Assembly: GCA_945285915.1 (NCBI GenBank)
Contig: CALYQL010000014.1
Span: forward strand, 1 to 64,000
Length of the DNA stretch: 64,000 bases
Source of the DNA: an uncultured Bartonella sp.
GTDB lineage: Bacteria > Pseudomonadota > Alphaproteobacteria > Rhizobiales > Rhizobiaceae
Reading direction: 5' to 3'
Positions 37,187 to 46,844 of the stretch are shown here, one piece after another. Below the pieces are notes generated by a model. It was not told the origin of the DNA. It was given only the letters and a program-made list of their open reading frames with translations, and searched no databases. Position 1 is the first letter of the stretch, and every line of letters starts with the position of its first letter. A program made the position numbers and the translations under genes.

Positions 37187-40100
37187 ATGAATATCGAGAT
37201 CTCGCGTCGTACCTTTTTGAAGGGTGCCGGAGCGGGTTTAGGCGCAACAGCGTTGGGAGCGCTTGGGTTTGGTTCCGCTGAGGCAGCTGTTGCTTCAGCA
37301 ATAAAACCATTTAAGCTTGCTTCCACCATTCAAACGCGACAAACCTGTACCTATTGTTCCGTTGCATGCGGTATTATCCTTTATTCAAAAGGAAAGCTTG
37401 AAGACGGTAGTGCTAAAGTTGTTCATGTTGAAGGGGACGTTGATCACCCAACCAATCATGGTACGTTGTGTCCGAAGGGCGCAGCACTGCTTGATACAAT
37501 CCATGCGAAAACACGGTTAACCAAACCAAAGGTTCGTAGGCCAGGTTCAGATCATTTCGAAGAAACGACGTGGGACGAAGCACTCGACAAGATTGCTCGC
37601 TACATGAAAGATGATCGTGATGCCAATTTCATCCAAAAAAATGAAAAGGGTCAAACCGTTAATCGTTGGTTAACTACTGGATTTCTTGCCGCATCCGCTG
37701 CAACGAATGAAACCGCTTTCGCAACGTATAAAGTTGTGCGTTCAAGCGGTATGTTGATATTCGATAACCAAGCGCGTGTCTGACACGGCCCTACGGTGTC
37801 CAGTCTGGGCCCAACATTTGGTCGTGGTGCAATGACAAACCCTTGGACAGATATCCGTGCAACGGATCTGGCCATTATTATGGGTGGTAATGCAGCAGAA
37901 GCGCATCCTTGCGGTTTTAAATGGGTAACATATGCTAAAGAGCATCGTGGTGCAAAGCTGATTGTTGTTGATCCTCGGTTTACAAGATCGGCATCAGTGG
38001 CGGATTTTTATGCGCCAATTCGGCAAGGTTCTGATATTGCGTTTTTATCTGGTGTTATCAATTACTGCATTAGTCATGACAAGGTACAATATGACTATGT
38101 AAAACACTTCACTAACGCTGGTCTGATCGTCAATGAAGGCTTTGAGTTCAAAGATGGTCTATTTACCGGTTACGATGAAGCAAAACGTGATTATGATCGT
38201 TCAACATGGACTTACCAAATAGGTGAGGACGGTTATGCTTTGTCTGACGAAACATTGCAGCATCCGCGTTGTGTATGGCAGCTTTTGAAAAAACATGTAT
38301 CGGTTTACACGCCAGAGCTTGTTGAAAAAATCTGCGGTACACCAAAGGAGAAATTCCTTAAAATATGCGAGATGATTGCGGAGTGTTCCAGTCCTACCAA
38401 GAATATGACATCAATGTATGCTCTAGGGTGGACACAGCACTCTAAAGGCGCTCAAAATATCCGCACCATGTGTATGTTGCAGCTCATTTTGGGTAATGTC
38501 GGTGTGCGTGGTGGCGGTATCAATGCGCTTCGTGGACACTCGAACATTCAGGGGCTTACAGATATCGGTTTGATGTCAAACCTTATCCCTGGTTACATGA
38601 ATATTCCGATGGAAAATGAGACAGATTTAAATACTTATCTGTCAAGTCGCAAATTTAAACCAATGCGTCCTAATCAGGTCAGCTATTGGCAGAATTACGA
38701 CAAATTCTTCATTTCATTCATGAAATCGATGTGGGGTAAGGCTGCGACTAAAGAAAATGATTTCGCTTACGATTATCTGCCAAAGCTCGATATAGCAAAT
38801 TATGACATCTTAAAAGCCGTCGATTTGATGGATCATAATAAGATGACAGGCTATTTCTGTCAGGGCTTCAATCCAGTTCTGGCGTTCCCAAATCGTAAGA
38901 AAGTCCAACGCGGTTTAGGAAAGCTGAAATATCTGGTTGTAATGGATCCTCTTGAGACAGAAACAGCTCATTTCTGGGAAAATCATGGCGATTTTAATGA
39001 TGTAGATCCATCAACAATTCAAACTGAAGTTTTCCAACTGCCAACGAGCTGTTTTGCTGAAGATGAAGGTGCTGTTGTTAATTCTGGTAGATGGTTGCAA
39101 TGGCACTGGGCGGGTCAAAATCCGCCGGGTGAAGCGAAACATGACACATGGATTATGGCTCAAATTTGGTTGAGATTGAAGAAGCTATACGAGAAAGAAG
39201 GTGGCGTATTCCCTGATCCTATTGTGAACTTGCATTGGCCATATAGGGATGAAAACGAGCCTGAGCCTGATGAGCTTGCAAAAGAAATGAATGGTTACGT
39301 GCTAGAGGATGTATATGATCCAAAAGACTCAACCAAGAAAATTCTTGAAAAAGGTAAGCAGGTTTCTGGGTTTGCAGCTCTGCGAAATGACGGTACAACA
39401 GCCGCTGGCTGCTGGATTTACGCAGGTAGTTTTACCGAAGACGGCAATATCATGGCAAGACGTGATAACACCGACTATGATGAAAGTGGTCTTTATCCTA
39501 AATGGACGTTTGCATGGCCGGCAAATCGCCGCATCCTTTATAACCGTGCATCAGCAGATCTTGATGGTAAAGCATGGGATGCAAATCGTAAGATTATCGA
39601 GTGGGATGGAACCAAGTGGACAGGCTTTGATATTCCTGATATTCCACCTGCTTCAAAACCACGCGATGTTGGTCCATTCATCATGAATGCTGAAGGAACA
39701 GGAAGACTCTTCTCTTTGGCAGGACTTCGTGACGGACCGTTCCCAACGCATTATGAGCCATTTGAATCGCCGATTGTTAACCCGATCGCACCTCATATAC
39801 GTGGCAATCCTGTTGCGCGAATTTTTGCGGAAGATCTTGCCCAGTTGGGGAACAGTGATGAATATCCTTATGCGGCAACATCATATCGACTAACTGAGCA
39901 TTTCCATTATTGGACGAAAAACAATCGAATCAATGCAGCATTGCAACCACAGTTTTTTGTCGAAATATCGGAAGAGCTAGCTGTAGAAAAAGGTGTAGTG
40001 AAAGGTGATTGGGTGAAAGTTTGGAATAAGCGTGGTCTAGTTTATGCCAAAGCGCTTGTTACAAAGCGCATTCGTCCGTTAATCTGTGATGGAAAACCGG

Positions 40101-40285
40101 TTCATGTGATTGGAATTCCATTGCATTGGGGCTTTATTGGAGCTGCCAAGAAAGGTTTTGGACCTAACTCCTTAACGCCATTTGTTGGTGACGCTAATTC
40201 GCAAACGCCTGAATTCAAAGCATTTTTGGTGAATATGGAAAAATCCGAGGCACCGGTTGATGCTGAAGGGAGGCCAGAAGCATAA
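37187..40285 (+). CDS. fdnG: formate dehydrogenase-N/O major subunit, selenocysteine-containing
   Basis: A molybdopterin enzyme of 1032 residues that oxidises periplasmic formate to CO2. In-frame TGA at 37781-37783 is Sec199, embedded in ARV-Sec-HGPTVSSLGPTFGRG, exactly where E. coli FdnG/FdoG has Sec. A naive reading splits it into two frames (to 37783, from 37796). The start at 37187 follows GAGG and gives a Tat signal with SRRTFLKGAG. The first 4Fe-4S site (CTYCSVACG ... LCPKGAA) lies near residues 55-95. The stop shares one base with fdnH. A SECIS hairpin directly follows the TGA. Confidence 0.95.
37795..37812 (+). promoter_or_regulatory. SECIS element in fdnG
   Basis: Twelve bases past the UGA: GG, a bulged U (37797), GUCC, loop AGUCU (37802-37806), GGGC, CC. 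The arms pair fully, with one U-G. Spacing, the single bulged U and the GU-bearing loop match the E. coli fdhF/fdnG SECIS hairpins bound by SelB. Confidence 0.85.
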
Positions 40286-41229
40286 TGATTAATGTTAACC
40301 CTCCAACGCAAGATAAGATAGAACCGCAGATTGGTCCGGATGATTATATTCGGGCCTCTGCCTCTCAATTGCCAGAACCTAAACGTAAATTGGAAGAAGT
40401 TGCAAAACTCATTGACGTTTCACGTTGTATCGGTTGTAAAGCTTGCCAATCTGCTTGCTCGGAATGGAATGAATTGAGTCCGACAATTGGTGACAATGTT
40501 GGCGTTTATGATAACCCTCATGATTTGTCGCCGGACGCATTTACAGTCATGCGCTTTACGGAATGGGTTAACCCCGAAAACGATACGTTTGAATGGTTAA
40601 TTCGTAAAGACGGCTGTATGCACTGCTCGGAGCCTGGATGTTTGGCATCATGCCCATCACCGGGAGCAATTGTTCAGTATTCTAATGGCGTTGTTGATTT
40701 TGTTCACGATAAGTGCATCGGTTGTGGGTATTGTATTAAAGGCTGTCCTTTTAACATCCCACGTGTTTCACAAGTTACACATAAAGCTTATAAATGCACG
40801 TTATGTTCAGATCGTATCGCTGTGGGACAAAAACCTGCATGTGCTAAGACCTGCCCAACAGAAGCCATTATGTTTGGCACAAAAGCAGAGTTGAAGGAAC
40901 ACGCAAAAGATCGCATCGAAGACCTAAAAAATCGTGGTTATAAAGATGCGGGACTTTATGATCCGCAAGGTGTCGGTGGTACCCATGTCATGTATGTGTT
41001 ACATCATGCTGATAAACCGAGTATTTATGCCAACTTGCCAGATAATCCACGGATATCGCGAATTGTGAAAACGTGGAAGGGTGTTTCAAAATATTTGGGA
41101 CTTGGTGCAATCGCGGCTGCTATCGCTGGAACAGCTGCTCATGCGCTGTTTATTGGCCAAACCAAAGTTACGAAACATGACGAAGAAAGAGCTGAGGAAA
41201 GCTTGGAGGATATTGAAAATGGCTCGTAA
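40285..41229 (+). CDS. fdnH: formate dehydrogenase iron-sulfur (beta) subunit
   Basis: A 314-residue electron-transfer subunit with four 4Fe-4S clusters. Cysteine groups: CIGCKACQSAC (about residue 49), CMHCSEPGCLASC (about 112), CIGCGYCIKGC (about 144), and CTLCSDRI...CAKTCPTEAI (about 172-195). The C-terminal span near residues 265-287 (YLGLGAIAAAIAGTAAHALF) anchors it to the inner membrane. It overlaps fdnG by one base (TAATG). It passes electrons from FdnG to the cytochrome subunit. Confidence 0.96.
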   Translation: MINVNPPTQDKIEPQIGPDDYIRASASQLPEPKRKLEEVAKLIDVSRCIGCKACQSACSEWNELSPTIGDNVGVYDNPHDLSPDAFTVMRFTEWVNPENDTFEWLIRKDGCMHCSEPGCLASCPSPGAIVQYSNGVVDFVHDKCIGCGYCIKGCPFNIPRVSQVTHKAYKCTLCSDRIAVGQKPACAKTCPTEAIMFGTKAELKEHAKDRIEDLKNRGYKDAGLYDPQGVGGTHVMYVLHHADKPSIYANLPDNPRISRIVKTWKGVSKYLGLGAIAAAIAGTAAHALFIGQTKVTKHDEERAEESLEDIENGS

Positions 41230-41899
41230 GCTTTACGAAAAAGGCGATCTTGTTCATAAAGGTGAGCCTATCATTGTCGATCGTTATACGACAGGTGCAC
41301 GTATCAATCATTGGATCGGTGCCATATCGATGATACTTTTGGCTTTTACTGGTCTTATTATGTATTGGCCTCCACTTTTTCCTCTCGCTAATCTTATTGG
41401 TGGAGGGCAGGTTGTCCGAACCATCCATCCTTACCTTGGCGTGGTCATGTTTGTCAGTTTTTTTGGATTATTTTTCCGCTTTTGGCGATTAAATATCTGG
41501 GAAAACTCGGATCTTAAATGGATATTGGAAATCAAGGACGTCCTTAAAGGTGAAGAAGAAAATCTAACAATGATCGGAAAATATAATTTTGGTCAAAAAT
41601 GTATTTTTTGGTCAATGTCCATTGGGCTTATTATTCTCATTGTAACAGGCTTTATTGTTTGGCATGCTTATTTTGCAACTTTTGTACCTATTCAATGGCA
41701 ACGCTACGCTATATTGGCGCATTCAGTTGTTGCAATCTATCTTATTGCTGTTTGGTTGTTCCATGTTTACGCTGTTTACTGGATTGGCGGTTCTATGAGA
41801 GCAATGATTAAAGGCAAAGTAACGGGTGGTTTTGCATGGGCTCATCACCGTAAATGGTATATTGCCATGATTAAATCCAAACAGGTTAAAGATCGCTAA
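41219..41899 (+). CDS. fdnI: formate dehydrogenase cytochrome b556 (gamma) subunit
   Basis: A 226-residue membrane protein with four spans (about residues 25-48, 62-85, 125-148 and 160-182) that binds two hemes b and reduces quinone. Heme-ligand histidines are in RINHWIGAIS, RTIHPYLGVVMF, IVWHAYFA and HSVVAIYLIAVWLFHVYAVYW (part). ATG 41219, preceded by GGAGGA, overlaps the fdnH end by 11 bases; a longer frame from 41081 is not the real start. A terminator follows, ending fdnGHI. Confidence 0.95.
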   Translation: MARKLYEKGDLVHKGEPIIVDRYTTGARINHWIGAISMILLAFTGLIMYWPPLFPLANLIGGGQVVRTIHPYLGVVMFVSFFGLFFRFWRLNIWENSDLKWILEIKDVLKGEEENLTMIGKYNFGQKCIFWSMSIGLIILIVTGFIVWHAYFATFVPIQWQRYAILAHSVVAIYLIAVWLFHVYAVYWIGGSMRAMIKGKVTGGFAWAHHRKWYIAMIKSKQVKDR

Positions 41900-41937
41900 T
41901 CATACATACGATAGCGATTTTAATAACAACAAAATTT

Positions 41938-41973
41938 AAAAGCCGTAATGCTATTGTAGTATTGCGGCTTTTG
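41938..41973 (+). terminator. terminator after fdnGHI
   Basis: AAAGCCGTAATGC / GTATTGCGGCTTT stem with G-U pairs, loop TATTGTA, followed by TTTT. Confidence 0.8.
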
Positions 41974-42126
41974 CTATTTATAGAATATTCAATTTTAGAC
42001 TTGATGTAACCATATAGTGTTGCAACAAAGCTTCAACAAACTCTGAGTATCACTGCTATCCGTAAATGACAAAATTTACTTGTATTTGCAAGCAAGTGGA
42101 TATGCCATTTGTTATAAGAATATTAA

Positions 42127-42597
42127 TCAATGATGGCCGGTCGAACCAAAACCTTTTATGCCCCTAATTGTTTCTGTCAGGTTTTCTGTTTCGATAATTT
42201 GAACTTGAGGCGCAGGAGCGATTACTGCTTGAGCTACCCGCATTCCTCGAGTGATATGAAATGGTTCTTGTCCAAAATTAATCAATAAAACCTTTATTTC
42301 TCCGCGGTAGTCGCTATCAATTGTACCGGGTGTGTTGAGACATGTTATACCATGTTTAAATGCCAAACCTGATCGTGGACGAATCTGTGCTTCATATCCT
42401 TCTGGTAATTCAAAAATCAATCCAGTGGGTACCAAGATGCGCTGTCCTGGTTTCAGCACAATTTCCTCACCATCAGCTATAGCCGCTCTTAAATCCATAC
42501 CAGCAGAGCCAGCTGTTTCATATGCTGGTAACGCAAGTCCGATAGAATGTTCGAGACGTCGAATAGCAAGTTGGGGAACTACTGGAAAACTGGACAT
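42127..42597 (-). CDS. dut: dUTP diphosphatase
   Basis: A 156-residue trimeric dUTPase that hydrolyses dUTP to dUMP, keeping uracil out of DNA and supplying dTMP synthesis. The five family motifs are visible, including [34 protein letters not shown] and the C-terminal [10 protein letters not shown]. It is transcribed alone, downstream of mbfA on the same strand with 95 bases between. Confidence 0.96.
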   Translation of the reverse strand: MSSFPVVPQLAIRRLEHSIGLALPAYETAGSAGMDLRAAIADGEEIVLKPGQRILVPTGLIFELPEGYEAQIRPRSGLAFKHGITCLNTPGTIDSDYRGEIKVLLINFGQEPFHITRGMRVAQAVIAPAPQVQIIETENLTETIRGIKGFGSTGHH

Positions 42598-42692
42598 AAC
42601 CGACCCTTTATAAATGAAAATTTATCAATATTATATGTTTTCATAATGGCGCAAAGATAAAGTGACAAGGGTTAGTATGTATTTTCAAAGTA

Positions 42693-43679
42693 TCATGCGC
42701 TGCCAATAAGAATGCCTGTTGCAAAAACTAGAGCTCCACCAACCACAACTTGTAATGCTGCACGCCAAAAAGGTGTTTCCATATATTTGTTTTGTATCCA
42801 TGCAATGGCCCATAACTCAAAAAATACTACAATAAATGCAATTGCTACAGCAATATGGAAATTTGTGATGAGAAATGGTAAAGCATGGCCAAGTCCACCT
42901 AGGGATGTCATGACACCATTAGCTATCCCCCGTTTCAACGGCGAGCCTCGTCCGGTTAACCGGCCATCATCATGCGCCGCCTCGGTAAATCCCATGGAAA
43001 TACCTGCACCTAAAGATGCCGATAGGCCGACAAGAAATGTTTGCCGTGTATCGCCGGTTGCAAAGGCTGCCGCAAAAATAGGGGCGAGTGTTGACACAGA
43101 ACCGTCCATCAAACCCGCGAGTCCAGGTTGGATCCATGTTAACAATCTCTGTTTATGTTGGCGGGCGCGTTCTTGTTCAATCACAGACTGGGGCGTGTAT
43201 TGTTTTTCTAATGATGCTGCAATATTTTCGTGTTGCTTTTCTTCTAACGCTAAGTCACCTAAAAGTTTTCTAGTTTCAGCATCACGTGCTCTTTCTGTCG
43301 CCCTCTCATAAAAAGAAGCTGACTGATCCTCCATTTTCGCGACGCATTCACGTACCTTGTCAATTCCCAAAGGACGTATGAGCCAATCGGGCTTTCGTTC
43401 GTAGAATCCACTAACGTGTTCTCTCCGTACTAGCGGTATGTGTTTTCCAAAGCGTTTTTCGAAAAGGGTGATAAGTCGATCCCTATGACGATGCTCCTCT
43501 TCAGCCATTTTTTCAAAGATTTTGGCTGTATCGGGAAAATCTTCTTTAAGCCCATCAGCATAGTTGAGATAGATGCGTTCATCATCTTCTTCAGATGAAA
43601 TCGCAAGTGCCAGAATTTCTTTTTCACTTAACGAGGAAAATGGTTTGCGATAGGAATATGGAAAAAGTCGAGAAAACAT
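42693..43679 (-). CDS. mbfA: membrane-bound ferritin MbfA (ferritin-VIT1 fusion)
   Basis: A 328-residue iron exporter. The N-terminal ferritin-like domain (about residues 15-160) has diiron ligands in SSEEDDERIYL, AEEEHRHRDRL, KMEDQSASFYE and ALEEKQHE. The C-terminal VIT1/CCC1 domain (about 180-328) has about five spans, starting WIQPGLAGLMDGSVSTLAPIF. Rhizobial MbfA removes iron and protects against peroxide and acid; it is repressed by Irr in low iron. An Irr-type operator overlaps its promoter. Confidence 0.93.
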   Translation of the reverse strand: MFSRLFPYSYRKPFSSLSEKEILALAISSEEDDERIYLNYADGLKEDFPDTAKIFEKMAEEEHRHRDRLITLFEKRFGKHIPLVRREHVSGFYERKPDWLIRPLGIDKVRECVAKMEDQSASFYERATERARDAETRKLLGDLALEEKQHENIAASLEKQYTPQSVIEQERARQHKQRLLTWIQPGLAGLMDGSVSTLAPIFAAAFATGDTRQTFLVGLSASLGAGISMGFTEAAHDDGRLTGRGSPLKRGIANGVMTSLGGLGHALPFLITNFHIAVAIAFIVVFFELWAIAWIQNKYMETPFWRAALQVVVGGALVFATGILIGSA

Positions 43680-43692
43680 CTGTGGTCCTTAT

Positions 43693-43709
43693 TTTAGAAT
43701 TATTCTAAA
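43693..43709 (-). promoter_or_regulatory. Irr operator (ICE box) of mbfA
   Basis: Perfect palindrome TTTAGAA-TTA-TTCTAAA, matching the iron-control element bound by Irr in rhizobia. It lies 14 bases before the mbfA start codon and overlaps the predicted -10 region. Irr itself is not in this window. Confidence 0.85.
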
Positions 43710-43734
43710 TTAAATCTAAGTTGAATAATGTCAA
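43707..43734 (-). promoter_or_regulatory. mbfA promoter
   Basis: On the minus strand a perfect TTGACA (43729-43734) is followed after 16 bases by TAATTT (43707-43712), overlapping the ICE box by three bases. Bound Irr would block RNA polymerase. Confidence 0.55.
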
Positions 43735-44098
43735 TTAATAATTGGGACAATTTTCCATAATTAATAGATTAAATAGTATAAAATATTCCCTTTCGCATCA
43801 ACTTTTAACCAATGAATTGGGGCGAATGAGCCTCCATTGGCGAAAGACATGTTGCTATGCCTTACGAGCAATATAAATTGATTAGATAACATCAATATAC
43901 GTTATCCAATATTTAACAAATTATCAAAAGCAAGTCGTAGGATCTTACCTTAGAGAAATAGTATTAATTATTTTATCACAAATATTTAAGCTGAAATCCA
44001 CTGCTACACTGGAATATAAAATAAAAATTGATTCAAAAAATTTAAATTTGGACGCAATCCAATATAATCGGGTTATACTTCATATTCGAAGGATTCTG
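43735..44098. other. gene-free AT-rich stretch
   Basis: Lies between the mbfA promoter and the acetyltransferase 3' end. No reading frame, RNA gene or clear terminator that I can support. Confidence 0.4.
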
Positions 44099-44593
44099 TT
44101 AACGAAGTATTCGCTGCATCATGACGAGGTCAAGCCATTGACCCTTCTTAATACCAACTTCTGGCATATGGCCAGTTGTTGTAAAACCAAAAGCCTTATG
44201 AAGTGCTATGGACGCTTTGTTGCCAGATTCAATGCCTGCGATAAGAACATGTATATTGTTAGACTCAGCATGATTGATCAACGCGCCAAGAAGCTTCCTT
44301 CCGATGCCTTTTCCACGCTCAGATTTTTCAATATATATCGAAATTTCAGCAGAAAAACGATACCCTTCAAAAGGTCTAAAAGGTCCATAGCTGGCATAAC
44401 CACAAACCTTATTATTCTCTACTGCTACAAGAACCGGGTAACCCATTTCTTCTCTTGTTTTAAGCCAATCGCGGCGATTGTTTATATCAACCGTTTTTTC
44501 ATTCCAGATAGCAAGCGTATTTAATACTGCATCGTTATAAATATCGGTTATGGCTTGTAAATCACGCTCGTCAGCGTTTCGTATGTTTATCAT
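44099..44593 (-). CDS. GNAT-family N-acetyltransferase (phosphinothricin acetyltransferase-like)
   Basis: A 164-residue acetyl-CoA-dependent transferase. It opens MINIRNADERDLQAITDIYNDAV, resembling the Pat/Bar/YncA group, with the acetyl-CoA loop ERGKGIGRKLLGALI (about residue 95) and the end HKAFGFTTTGHMPEVG. GGA upstream favours ATG 44593; an in-frame ATG at 44608 also exists. Relatives acetylate phosphinothricin, methionine sulfoximine or similar amines. The substrate is unknown. Confidence 0.82.
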   Translation of the reverse strand: MINIRNADERDLQAITDIYNDAVLNTLAIWNEKTVDINNRRDWLKTREEMGYPVLVAVENNKVCGYASYGPFRPFEGYRFSAEISIYIEKSERGKGIGRKLLGALINHAESNNIHVLIAGIESGNKASIALHKAFGFTTTGHMPEVGIKKGQWLDLVMMQRILR

Positions 44594-44674
44594 TTTATAT
44601 TTCCACATGAAAATCTATTTATAGTGTAATACTTTTTTTAAACTTTAAAAGAGAAAGAAATAAATCAATATATA

Positions 44675-45538
44675 TTATATATTTGGTAAAATATTATGAA
44701 TATCTTCGATAGTGAAGCCTTTTTCGCGTAACGAGCGTAAACTCGTGTCATGATTGCTCTTGGAAAGCTTATTACCATCACTGTTATATATAAGATCATG
44801 ATGGTAATAAATTGGTGTTGGGTAGCCTAAAATTTTTTGCAACAGACAATGGATTGACGTTGCTTCAAATAAATCTTTGCCGCGCACAACATGCGTTATA
44901 TCTTGCAATGCATCATCAACAACTACAGATAAATGATAGCTGGTGTGGATATCTTTGCGCGCTATCATAACATCGCCCCAAAGTTCGGGATGAGCTTCGA
45001 TTAACTTTGTCGTGTTATTATCGATCTCTAACCAATATAAATCTTGCCCGTAATTTTTCATCGCCAAATCCATATTAAGGCGCCAAGCGAATTGATCATT
45101 TTTATCTGGAGAATATAGAAAAGGTTGAAGATAACGTTCAATCGTTGGGTATAAAGGAGTGCCGTCAGGATCCACTGGGCAGTTATCGCGGTTAGCTGCA
45201 ATTATTGCTTTCACCTCTCCACGGCTCATTCGAGTTGGATAGACCAACCCGAGTGAAATGAGCTTTTCTAAAGCATTTTGATATATAGAAAAATGCTCTG
45301 ATTGCTTACGAAAGGGCGTTTCAAATGAGATTTCCAACCATTGAAGATCTTCGATAATTGCTCTTTCATAAGCTTCTGTACAGCGTGGCTGGTCAATGTC
45401 TTCTATTCGAAGCAGTAATTTTCCATCAAGTTTTTGAGAAAAATGAGCATTAACCAAAGCTGAATAAGCATGCCCCAAATGCAGGTAACCATTAGGGCTG
45501 GGGGCAAAACGTAAACGGGGTTGTGTGAAATTCAACAT
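44675..45538 (-). CDS. gluQ: glutamyl-Q tRNA(Asp) synthetase
   Basis: A 287-residue catalytic-domain paralogue of glutamyl-tRNA synthetase that lacks the anticodon-binding domain and attaches glutamate to queuosine at position 34 of tRNA-Asp. The HIGH motif is PSPNGYLHLGHAYSA near residue 13 and the KMSKS motif is GNKLSKSNHD near residue 258. It is 7 bases overlapped with the upstream dsbB-like gene, suggesting co-expression. Confidence 0.9.
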   Translation of the reverse strand: MLNFTQPRLRFAPSPNGYLHLGHAYSALVNAHFSQKLDGKLLLRIEDIDQPRCTEAYERAIIEDLQWLEISFETPFRKQSEHFSIYQNALEKLISLGLVYPTRMSRGEVKAIIAANRDNCPVDPDGTPLYPTIERYLQPFLYSPDKNDQFAWRLNMDLAMKNYGQDLYWLEIDNNTTKLIEAHPELWGDVMIARKDIHTSYHLSVVVDDALQDITHVVRGKDLFEATSIHCLLQKILGYPTPIYYHHDLIYNSDGNKLSKSNHDTSLRSLREKGFTIEDIHNILPNI

Positions 45539-46071
45539 GCTTGTTTATGTTTTGGAATAAAGGCTCCTACAAAACCTAAAATCATTAAAAAGAAACAACA
45601 GATAGCGTTCCAACCAGCAAATGATAATCCTAAAAAATATCCGGCAGCAGTATCACAGCTAGGTGGTTTCTTGGAATTCAGATTTGCTAATAAATTATTT
45701 GCATCTACTGTAATTGCTGTTGCAGTTGCTGAACAATCCGTTGGTCCAGACCAAAATTTATATTCCGCACCAGCGTGATATATCGATAACCCTAGATTAT
45801 ACAACATCAGCAAGGCAAGGATAATAAAAATCAGTCTAACGATTATTCCTGAGATATGGCGGGCCAATAATGCAATCAAAAATATTGTAAGTGGGATACC
45901 GATATAATAGGCGATGCGCTCTTTTAAGCATAATTTACACGGCATATATCCGCCAATTATTTCAAATCCCAATGCTGTTAATATGGCAAAAACCATAACT
46001 AACAAAATCAACATGCCGATCCAAGTCTGGATTTTTTGGGGCAGAGCTTTTGTCAGTGCATTCGTAACCAT
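45532..46071 (-). CDS. dsbB: DsbB-family disulfide bond oxidoreductase
   Basis: A 179-residue inner-membrane protein with four spans. The first cysteine pair is CKLC (CxxC) near residue 42, after the first span; the second pair spans DCSATAT to PPSCDTA (about residues 112-138). Such proteins pass electrons from periplasmic DsbA to quinone. It is followed by gluQ with a 7-base overlap and preceded by a DedA-type gene 11 bases upstream. No dsbA is in this window. Confidence 0.88.
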   Translation of the reverse strand: MVTNALTKALPQKIQTWIGMLILLVMVFAILTALGFEIIGGYMPCKLCLKERIAYYIGIPLTIFLIALLARHISGIIVRLIFIILALLMLYNLGLSIYHAGAEYKFWSGPTDCSATATAITVDANNLLANLNSKKPPSCDTAAGYFLGLSFAGWNAICCFFLMILGFVGAFIPKHKQAC

Positions 46072-46082
46072 CGGGCATAACC

Positions 46083-46673
46083 TTATAATATTAGTTTATA
46101 CGCTATATAAACAACGATAATAATGATACAACCAATTCCGACGAGCCATTTCAGTCTTGGTAAAACGTATTCCAGCACTGTGGTTCCATATTTCCTTATA
46201 AGCCATGCCAAAAGATAGAATCGGGCGCTACGAGCGATTATGGCAGAAAGGATAAATATCCATATATTCATGCCAACAACGCCGGCAAGGATAGTGACAA
46301 CCTTTATCGGTGGTAGATGTGATATGCCGGACGTAATCAATAAAAGCAGGATAATTTCCATGCTTGTATTGCTACGGAGCGCTTCAAAGGTTTCGTATTT
46401 GCCATAAAATTCTAAGACTGGCTTTGCAATTGCTTCATATGCAAAATGTCCTATCAACCAGCCAGCGATACCGCCTAACACTGAAAACAATGACGCAATA
46501 AAAGCGTAACGGTAGATTTTTTCTCGCTTGATAAGCGACATTGGGATAAAAAGCACATCGGCAGGGACAAGAAATACAGAGCTTTCGACAAAGGCAATGA
46601 GCGCTAGCCAATATTCGGCTGATTTCCTCCCTGCCAAAGAAATAGTCCAAGCGCCTAATCTTTTCAGCATCAT
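46083..46673 (-). CDS. YqaA/DedA-family membrane protein
   Basis: About 196 residues with the SNARE-associated (DedA/VTT) domain. Features: FVESSVFLVPADVLFIPMSL, GWLIGHFAYE and the final SHLPPIKVVTILAGVVGMN. DedA proteins are thought to act in lipid turnover across the membrane and in proton-motive homeostasis. AAGGGA before ATG 46673/46670 makes these better starts than the ATG at 46691. It heads a run with dsbB and gluQ. Confidence 0.85.
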   Translation of the reverse strand: MMLKRLGAWTISLAGRKSAEYWLALIAFVESSVFLVPADVLFIPMSLIKREKIYRYAFIASLFSVLGGIAGWLIGHFAYEAIAKPVLEFYGKYETFEALRSNTSMEIILLLLITSGISHLPPIKVVTILAGVVGMNIWIFILSAIIARSARFYLLAWLIRKYGTTVLEYVLPRLKWLVGIGCIIIIVVYIAYKLIL

Positions 46674-46844
46674 TAAATCCCTTGTTTTCATCGTGTTTAG
46701 CGGTGGAAATCGACTTTATCCAGTGAATTGTATTATTTTTATAAGATTTTTTTTTAATATTGCTACGAAAAGGTTGACGAGAGGCATGATATTAATATAG
46801 TTCAGCAAATCCTGACACATAGTTTGTGTCCTCACTTCATCTAT

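Noticed and set aside
37130-37783. Reading the fdnG 5' part as a complete short gene or pseudogene
   Set aside because: The UGA is at the known Sec site, with a SECIS hairpin and all sel genes present.
42712-43311. 199-residue plus-strand frame opposite mbfA
   Set aside because: Antisense shadow of a well-supported gene; composition is atypical.
44048-44524. 158-residue plus-strand frame opposite the acetyltransferase
   Set aside because: Antisense shadow; the minus-strand GNAT motifs are clear.
44675-45538. EpmA (EF-P lysine ligase) as identity of the tRNA-synthetase paralogue
   Set aside because: HLGH and KLSKS motifs and overall pattern are those of GluRS-type class I enzymes; EpmA is class II LysRS-like.
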